A stretch of 20,243 nt of DNA from SYFY01 sp043719475 (GTDB lineage Bacteria > Pseudomonadota > Gammaproteobacteria > Pseudomonadales > Azotimanducaceae), in assembly GCA_043719475.1 (NCBI GenBank), contig JAYSTS010000098.1, forward strand, positions 1-20,243. Direction: 5' to 3'. A program made the position numbers and the translations under genes. The notes beneath the pieces are model-generated. The model was not told where the DNA came from and did not search any database. It saw nothing but the letters and a program-made list of their open reading frames with translations. This document shows positions 15,722 through 20,243 of this stretch, in pieces. Within the stretch, counting starts at the first letter, position 1, and the number at the start of each line of letters is the position of its first letter.

Positions 15722-15740
15722 GAAAAAATCAGGTTTTTTC
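15722..15740 (-). terminator. Possible weak terminator: A/T inverted repeat over the ccmI stop
   Basis: GAAAAAA (15722-15728) and TTTTTTC (15734-15740) form a perfect inverted repeat around TCAGG, which includes the ccmI TGA stop. On the minus strand the six T residues would give a U-run after a very weak A-U stem. A second imperfectly placed repeat, TTGAG...CTCAA (15702-15721), follows in the direction of transcription. Efficient intrinsic terminators normally have a GC-rich stem, so read-through into smc is quite possible. Confidence 0.25.
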
Positions 15741-16961
15741 AGGTTTGTTTCCTGGGGCTGAGGTTGCCGTAGGCGGCGACAGAAACGCTTCGAGCTGGGC
15801 GAGCTGCTGCATCCCGGCGATCTGGACCGGATCGCTGCGCCACTCCCAGTCGCCAGGCGCAGCAGCAGGTTGACCGGAGAGACTCAGCCGCACCACGACC
15901 TCAACTTGCTGCGCTGCCGACAGCAGATTGGCCGGGTTCATGGAGGCCAGATCATCCAGTCGAACCTGGAACGGCAGCATGGTTACCGGACGTCTTTCAA
16001 CCGCAAACGGTGTGCCGCCACCCACAGGCCGTGCAATCACGAATACCGTCGCCTGCGCAGGCGCACCGGCCGCAGACTGCACCGATACCTCGATCGCCGG
16101 TAGTTCCGCTGGAACATGCACACGGATCTGCTCCATGAACGCCAGTAGCGTTGCCCGGCTGTCATCGTCACGGACCACACCCAGCGCCCGGTTCAAAAGT
16201 TGCAGCGAGGCCTTGAAGTCTCCCTCGCGGGCATGATGCACAGACAACAGCTGCAGCACCGGTACGTTGCCAGGATCACGTTCCAGAATTCGCTCGGCAA
16301 TTTTCACGCTCTGCGCGTCGACTTCACCATTGGCCGCGAGGTAACGGGCCTGCAACCAGTAGGATTCGATTGCCACATCATCTCCCACTAATTCGTGGGC
16401 GCTGGCAAACGCTTCCGCCGCACGCGCATATCGCTGTTGTTTGAGCAACACGTGACCATAAAGGTATCTGCTTTCTGCATCCTCGGGACGTGCATCAACT
16501 CGGGCCTCCAGGACATCCAGCCACTTCTCAAGCGCCGGATCTTCATCGGCAAGAGTCAACACCGAGCGGGCACCGACCAAGGCATCTGCGGTCGGATCTC
16601 CAACCTGCAGATAAATGAACCCGGCCAGCAGTGGCAGGAACACGGCCAGCACATAGGATGGCCAGCGCACCCTGCCGATCACCTCGGCCGGCGACTGGTC
16701 ACCAGGTGCAACGTTACCGAGCAGCGCAACGTCATCCAGCAGAGCGGCATCGAGTTCATGACGCAGTTCAGACGCAGTGCCTTCGTCGGCCCCACCGAGT
16801 TCGATTTCCTTACCCAGTTCCAGCTGCCGCTGACGGTACAACTCAGTCAGAATTCGTTGTCTATCCTGCAGCGAAAGTTGCCGTCTGGGCGGCAGCAGGA
16901 ACAACAAGGCAGCCAACACCGCAATGACGAGACAGGCAATCAGCAGAGTACTTTCACTCAT
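15729..16961 (-). CDS. ccmI: Cytochrome c biogenesis protein CcmI (TPR apocytochrome chaperone)
   Basis: A 410-residue inner-membrane protein that binds the C-terminal helix of apocytochrome c and hands it to the CcmF/CcmH heme ligation complex. Two transmembrane helices (about 4-24 and 101-120, WPSYVLAVFLPLLAGFIYLQ) flank a cytoplasmic segment with LYRQRQLELGKEIE, typical of CcmI. The periplasmic part has tetratricopeptide repeats (about 155-270, for example AESRYLYGHVLLKQQRYARA and GNVPVLQLLSVHHAREGDF), then a C-terminal beta-rich domain (about 290-385, VFVIARPVGGGTPFAV). The start ATG overlaps the ccmH stop as ATGA, so translation is coupled. In E. coli, CcmH and CcmI are fused; here they are separate genes. 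The last residues are a Pro/Ala/Thr-rich tail. Confidence 0.93.
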   Translation of the reverse strand: MSESTLLIACLVIAVLAALLFLLPPRRQLSLQDRQRILTELYRQRQLELGKEIELGGADEGTASELRHELDAALLDDVALLGNVAPGDQSPAEVIGRVRWPSYVLAVFLPLLAGFIYLQVGDPTADALVGARSVLTLADEDPALEKWLDVLEARVDARPEDAESRYLYGHVLLKQQRYARAAEAFASAHELVGDDVAIESYWLQARYLAANGEVDAQSVKIAERILERDPGNVPVLQLLSVHHAREGDFKASLQLLNRALGVVRDDDSRATLLAFMEQIRVHVPAELPAIEVSVQSAAGAPAQATVFVIARPVGGGTPFAVERRPVTMLPFQVRLDDLASMNPANLLSAAQQVEVVVRLSLSGQPAAAPGDWEWRSDPVQIAGMQQLAQLEAFLSPPTATSAPGNKPEKT

Positions 16962-17416
16962 CGCAGGTCCCGCGCCGCGATGGCGGTAAGGCGCGAGCGT
17001 TCTTCGGCAGTCAGCTCAAGAGCAGATTGTTTGGTAGTGAAGCCCCATATTCGCCAGATACCAATAAACAGTGCCAGCAGCGGCAGCAACCACAGCGCAG
17101 CAGTGCCCGCGTTGAATGGCGGATCGTACAAGACAAAGTCTCCATAACGAGCCACCAGGAACTCACGGATCTGCTTATCGGTCTGCTGCTCTTCCACCAG
17201 CAGGCGATAAACCGTTGCGCGCAGATCTTGCGCAATGGGCGCATCACTACCGGCCAGATTCGTGTTCTGACACTTCGGGCACCGCAGCTCATCAATAAGA
17301 CCGTAGTAACGCGCTTCCACCACCGGGTCGTTGAACTCATGGACCTCAACCGTCGAGGCTGCGTGCGCAAGCACACCGCTCGATAACAGGATCACGCACA
17401 GAATAAATTGGCTCAC
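16958..17416 (-). CDS. ccmH: Cytochrome c maturation protein CcmH (thiol-disulfide oxidoreductase)
   Basis: A 152-residue protein that keeps the CxxCH heme-binding cysteines of apocytochrome c reduced. After a signal peptide (MSQFILCVILLSSGVLAHA) the conserved LRCPKCQN motif supplies Cys46 and Cys49. IAQDLRATVYRLLVEEQQTD and FLVARYGDFVLYDPPF follow, as in the CcmH/CycL/NrfF family, and a C-terminal transmembrane helix (ALWLLPLLALFIGIWRIW) anchors it. I chose the GTG at 17416: it overlaps the ccmG stop as GTGA, has GGAGG ten bases upstream, and starts directly with a good signal peptide. The upstream ATG at 17482 would add 22 residues of sequence that belongs to the ccmG frame region. Its end overlaps ccmI by ATGA. 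Confidence 0.93.
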   Translation of the reverse strand: MSQFILCVILLSSGVLAHAASTVEVHEFNDPVVEARYYGLIDELRCPKCQNTNLAGSDAPIAQDLRATVYRLLVEEQQTDKQIREFLVARYGDFVLYDPPFNAGTAALWLLPLLALFIGIWRIWGFTTKQSALELTAEERSRLTAIAARDLR

Positions 17417-17970
17417 GATCCGTCGCCCTCCATCTGTATTTCCTTCATCTGCTGGAGTCTGGGGGCGAGTTCCTCTGCCCATACGCGTTCATTCACATCA
17501 CCGACGCGCTTGTAAACGATGTCACCAGCAGCATTGAGCAGGAAACTCTCCGGCGCACCGTAAACACCCAGCTCAACCCCTAGGCGACCATCACGATCCT
17601 GTAAATTGAAGCTGTACGGGTCGCCGTAAAGATCAAGCCAGCGCTGGGCTGCAGCGGGATCGTCCTTGTACACGATCCCGACGATTTCCAGACCTTCACG
17701 CTGTTTGAGCGTTTCCAGAAACGCATGCTCCGCTTTGCAGGTGGGGCACCAGGTTGCCCAGACGTTAACGAGCAGCGGCCGTCCGATCAGTACCGATTGA
17801 TCAACCAGCACATCTTCGCGCTCGAGCCTAAGCGCGCTGAAGTGCGGGAACGGTTTACCGATCAACGGTGATGGCAGCACATCGCGATCACCCAGTCGAA
17901 ACCCAACAAAACCGACCACGATGATGGCGACGAAGATCGCCAGCGGGACAAAAAAGCTCATCCGGTTCAT
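17413..17970 (-). CDS. ccmG: Thiol:disulfide interchange protein CcmG/DsbE
   Basis: A 185-residue membrane-anchored thioredoxin that passes electrons to CcmH and apocytochrome c on the periplasmic side. One N-terminal helix (about residues 5-25, SFFVPLAIFVAIIVVGFVGF) is followed by SPLIGKPFPHF, the usual CcmG entry to the fold. The active site is WATWCPTC with Cys75 and Cys78. VGIVYKDDPAAAQRWLDLYG is the acidic-loop region typical of CcmG, and YGAPESFLL supplies the cis-Pro loop. ATG 17970 overlaps the ccmF stop as ATGA, which fixes the start; reading further upstream would only extend into ccmF. The stop overlaps the GTG of ccmH. Confidence 0.95.
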   Translation of the reverse strand: MNRMSFFVPLAIFVAIIVVGFVGFRLGDRDVLPSPLIGKPFPHFSALRLEREDVLVDQSVLIGRPLLVNVWATWCPTCKAEHAFLETLKQREGLEIVGIVYKDDPAAAQRWLDLYGDPYSFNLQDRDGRLGVELGVYGAPESFLLNAAGDIVYKRVGDVNERVWAEELAPRLQQMKEIQMEGDGS

Positions 17971-19925
17971 GTCGCGCCCGCCATACCCGCAGTGACCGAA
18001 AAACGCACACGAACCCGCCGATAACGTCGATCCAGGATGGCGAGCCCACCACCCAGCGCCATGATCACCGCACCGAACCAGATCCAGCGGACAAACGGTT
18101 TGATGTGAATGCGCACCGCCCAACCACCATCTTCTATGGGCTCACCCAGCGAGAGGTAGATATCCCGGAGGAACCCCGCATCAATCGCCGCCTCGGTCAT
18201 CAGATTGCCACCAGCCGTATAACGCCGTTTTTCAGGTTGAAGCGCGATATCCCGACCGTTCTCCCGCACCACGAAGTGCCCAACCTGGGCGACGTAGTTG
18301 GGACCTTGAGCTTCTTCGACACTCACAAAACGGATGGTTCGTCCGTACTGTTCCACTTCAGACCCTGGACGCATGGCAACGTCTTTTTCAGAGGACAACT
18401 CAACCGTGAGCGCGACCCCCGTCACTGACATCGCAAATCCGAGATGTGCGACAAACATGCCAACGTAACCGAGGGTGGGTCGGTGCCCTTGACGCAGTTT
18501 TCGGGCAAGGTCGAGCACATGGCTTGCAGTGATTCCGGTAGCCAGCACAACCGCAATTACGGCAGCGATCCTCGGGCCATCGAATCGATCCAGCAAGGTG
18601 ATCGACGCGGCCACACCAACTACACCAGCGATGATGAGCGGCCAACGCAACCGCGCGCGCAGGCGGTCAGCCTCCGTACGTTTCCAGTTGAGCAGCGGTG
18701 CCATCACCAGAAGCGCTGACAGCAGCAGCATCAACGGGACAAAAAACAGGTTGAAGTACGGTTTGCCTACTGACAGCTTGTCACCGGTTACGCCTTCGTA
18801 CCCCAGTGGCAGAAGGGTGCCCAATAACACCACAGCCAGTGAAACAACGAAGATGATGTTGTTCTGCAGAATGAACGATTCACGGCTGAACCAGGTGAAG
18901 GCACTGCGCGATTTCAGTTGCCAGGCGCGCACGCCGTACAAGGTGAATGAACCACCCACCACGAGGAGCAGGAAAGTCAGGATGAAGACACCTCGCTCGG
19001 GATCCACGGCAAAAGCATGCACTGAAGTCAGCACACCTGACCGGACAATGAAGGCGCCAAGCAGCGAGAGTGAAAAGGCAAGAATTGCCAGCAGCAGGGT
19101 CCAGCTCTTGAACACACCGCGCTTCTCAGTCGCCGCGAGCGAATGGACCAGCGCCGTACCCGCAAGCCAGGGCAAGAACGAGGCGTTTTCCACTGGATCC
19201 CAGAACCACCAGCCACCCCAGCCCAGTTCGTAGTAGGCCCACCAGCTACCCAGCGCAATGCCTGCCGTCAGGAATGCCCAGGCCATATTGGTCCAGGGGC
19301 GCGACCAGCGTGCCCAGGCAGTATCCAGACGGCCGGAAATCAATGCCGCAATGGCAAATGCAAAAGCGACCGAAAACCCCACGTAACCGATGTACAGCAT
19401 GGGTGGGTGGATGATCAGGCCAAAGTCCTGCAACAGCGGATTGAGATCTGCACCATCAGTTGGCACAAAGGGCACGTTGCGCTCGAATGGATTGCTGGTG
19501 AATATCAGGAAAGCCAGAAATCCGATATTCATCAGTGCCATGACACCGATGACGTTGTGACGAAACTGCGCCGGCAAGTGTGCCGATCGCAGACTCACCG
19601 CCAGCATCCAGCCCGCCATGATCAACACCCAGAGCAGGAACGATCCTTCATGCCCGCCCCATGTTGCACTCAGTTTGTAGGCCGCAGGCAACAGCGAGTT
19701 GGAGTGCTCCGCAACATAGCGGACGCTGAAATTGTCTTCGGCAAACGCCAGCATCAATAAACCAAAAGCCAGGGCGCTGAAAACAAACTGGCCAACAACC
19801 AGCACGGGCAGTACGTGTGCGGAACCTGCCAGCAGCCGACTGCGCGACCCCAGACCAAGCAGTGCCATGGCCAGCGCCAGAACGAATGCCAGGATGATCG
19901 CAAAGTGACCGAGTTCAACGCTCAT
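17967..19925 (-). CDS. ccmF: Heme lyase subunit CcmF
   Basis: A 652-residue polytopic membrane protein that takes heme from holo-CcmE and ligates it to apocytochrome c. Its length is close to E. coli CcmF (647). The tryptophan-rich WWD heme motif WGGWWFWDPVENASFLPW is at about 236-253. Conserved histidines are His173 (IIHPPMLYIG), His261 (LVHSLAATEKRG), His302 (TSVHAFAVDPERG) and one in FVAHLGFAMS; the first three match E. coli His173, His261 and His303 in position. It has many hydrophobic helices and a periplasmic domain before the last helix. ATG 19925 gives the usual N-terminus; its RBS is weak. It is the first gene of ccmF-ccmG-ccmH-ccmI. The ccmE gene that usually precedes ccmF is absent, replaced by repeat-bearing non-coding DNA. 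Confidence 0.97.
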   Translation of the reverse strand: MSVELGHFAIILAFVLALAMALLGLGSRSRLLAGSAHVLPVLVVGQFVFSALAFGLLMLAFAEDNFSVRYVAEHSNSLLPAAYKLSATWGGHEGSFLLWVLIMAGWMLAVSLRSAHLPAQFRHNVIGVMALMNIGFLAFLIFTSNPFERNVPFVPTDGADLNPLLQDFGLIIHPPMLYIGYVGFSVAFAFAIAALISGRLDTAWARWSRPWTNMAWAFLTAGIALGSWWAYYELGWGGWWFWDPVENASFLPWLAGTALVHSLAATEKRGVFKSWTLLLAILAFSLSLLGAFIVRSGVLTSVHAFAVDPERGVFILTFLLLVVGGSFTLYGVRAWQLKSRSAFTWFSRESFILQNNIIFVVSLAVVLLGTLLPLGYEGVTGDKLSVGKPYFNLFFVPLMLLLSALLVMAPLLNWKRTEADRLRARLRWPLIIAGVVGVAASITLLDRFDGPRIAAVIAVVLATGITASHVLDLARKLRQGHRPTLGYVGMFVAHLGFAMSVTGVALTVELSSEKDVAMRPGSEVEQYGRTIRFVSVEEAQGPNYVAQVGHFVVRENGRDIALQPEKRRYTAGGNLMTEAAIDAGFLRDIYLSLGEPIEDGGWAVRIHIKPFVRWIWFGAVIMALGGGLAILDRRYRRVRVRFSVTAGMAGAT

Positions 19926-20006
19926 TCTAGTAATAGCCCCCGTGTGCCAATGGCGTAGTTAACCTTGATTCGACCATAATTGGTAAAGCTGCAGGGCGGT
20001 CTCCTG

Positions 20007-20073
20007 GTGGGAGCGGTCTCCTGATCGCGATTGTTGGGGTCATCGAAGATCGCGATCGCAAGATCCCTCCCAC
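20007..20073. repeat. REPIN-like element, copy 1
   Basis: Two 25-bp arms in inverted orientation (20007-20031 and 20049-20073) flank a 17-bp spacer. The left arm starts GTGGGAGCGGTCTCCTGATC; the right arm ends in CTCCCAC. The GTGGGAGC head followed by a small hairpin is the form of REP sequences in Pseudomonas and relatives. In this copy the left-arm inner hairpin GCGGTC-TCCT-GATCGC needs one G-T wobble, and the right arm has further mismatches, so it looks partly decayed. Confidence 0.8.
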
Positions 20074-20106
20074 AGACATTGGGTATCGCGACTTTGTGGT
20101 CTCCTG

Positions 20107-20173
20107 GTGGGAGCGGTCTCCTGACCGCGATGGTTGGAATCATCAAAGATCGCGATCAGGAGATCGCTCCCAC
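20107..20173. repeat. REPIN-like element, copy 2
   Basis: Lies exactly 100 bp from copy 1, with arms 20107-20131 and 20149-20173 and a 17-bp spacer. The two arms match at 23 of 25 positions as an inverted repeat. The two differences are partners in the inner stem: the left arm is GCGGTC-TCCT-GACCGC and the right arm (minus strand) is GCGATC-TCCT-GATCGC, so each arm forms a perfect hairpin. The 27 bp at 20098-20124 are identical to 19998-20024. Confidence 0.85.
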
Positions 20174-20175
20174 AA

Positions 20176-20241
20176 GAGATCTCCCACAACTTTTTCAGAT
20201 CGGGAGATCTCCCACAAAATCACGGAACCTACTCTCCCACA
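20176..20241. repeat. Partial REP tails and a GGGAGATCTCCC palindrome
   Basis: The 14-mer GAGATCTCCCACAA occurs at 20176-20189 and 20204-20217, and CTCTCCCACA at 20232-20241. All share the CTCCCACA end of the REP arm. A perfect 12-bp palindrome, GGGAGATCTCCC, covers 20202-20213. They look like truncated or decayed repeats next to the complete units. Confidence 0.6.
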
Positions 20242-20243
20242 GA

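Larger units (their letters stand above)
19926..20243. other. Non-coding region upstream of ccmF with REP-like repeats
   Basis: At least 318 bp without a credible gene, running to the window edge. The part next to ccmF (19926-19997) is relatively AT-rich and must hold the ccmF promoter if the operon starts here; a poor -35/-10 pair can be imagined on the minus strand (TTTACC, then TTAACT 19 bp later), but I do not rely on it. From 19998 onward the sequence consists of two REPIN-like units and shorter fragments. A minus-strand reading frame across this segment is composed of repeat sequence and is not a gene. Confidence 0.8.

Noticed and set aside
19922..20146. A 74-codon minus-strand frame ending in ATGA overlap with ccmF, in the place of ccmE
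   Set aside because: It consists of REPIN sequence and lacks any CcmE feature such as the heme-binding His region. The overlap with the ccmF start is coincidental.
19998..20243. Insertion sequence or attachment site at the right edge
   Set aside because: There is no transposase or integrase and no target-site duplication that I can identify; the palindromic structure fits REP elements better.
1..20243. A new defence, secretion or biosynthetic system
   Set aside because: Every large gene belongs to a known housekeeping family, and the few unknown or accessory genes do not form a cluster that implies a new system.

Overview
The window looks like chromosomal DNA from a gammaproteobacterium, possibly from a lineage without a close cultured relative. 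The evidence is the minus-strand cluster smc-zipA-ligA (ZipA is a gammaproteobacterial division protein), a pitrilysin-type M16 peptidase, a DinG helicase, a separate ccmH/ccmI pair in a cytochrome c maturation cluster, and GTGGGAGC-type REP palindromes. Base composition is GC-rich by eye but was not computed. I see no rRNA, tRNA, CRISPR array, prophage, IS element or transposase. Most of the window is housekeeping, and I did not find a convincing undescribed system.

Layout. (1) 1-1277, minus strand: the start of an OmpR-type response regulator gene cut by the window edge, a small PepSY-like exported protein just upstream of it, and a glycine-zipper envelope protein. The first two probably belong to an envelope-sensing two-component module. 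(2) 1278-1511: a divergent intergenic region with a seven-copy 10-bp tandem array directly upstream of the glycine-zipper gene. (3) 1512-5127, plus strand: a DoxX/HvfX-like membrane protein and an M16 zinc-protease lipoprotein. (4) 5057-8455, minus strand: a DinG-type Fe-S helicase whose 3' end overlaps the protease gene tail to tail by 71 bp, a methyltransferase-like protein of unknown function, and a bactofilin. (5) 8610-15643, minus strand: smc, zipA, ligA (chromosome condensation, divisome anchoring, DNA ligation). (6) 15729-19925, minus strand: ccmF-ccmG-ccmH-ccmI, translationally coupled by ATGA, GTGA and ATGA overlaps; together these deliver reduced apocytochrome c to the heme lyase. 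(7) 19926-20243: non-coding DNA upstream of ccmF, holding two REPIN-like inverted-repeat units with a 100-bp period plus shorter fragments.

The points most worth a second look are structural: the REPIN pair with compensatory stem changes in place of ccmE, the phased 10-bp array, the antisense overlap of the protease and helicase 3' ends, in-frame repeat tracts in the ZipA linker and in LigA, and the uncharacterised methyltransferase-like gene beside the bactofilin.
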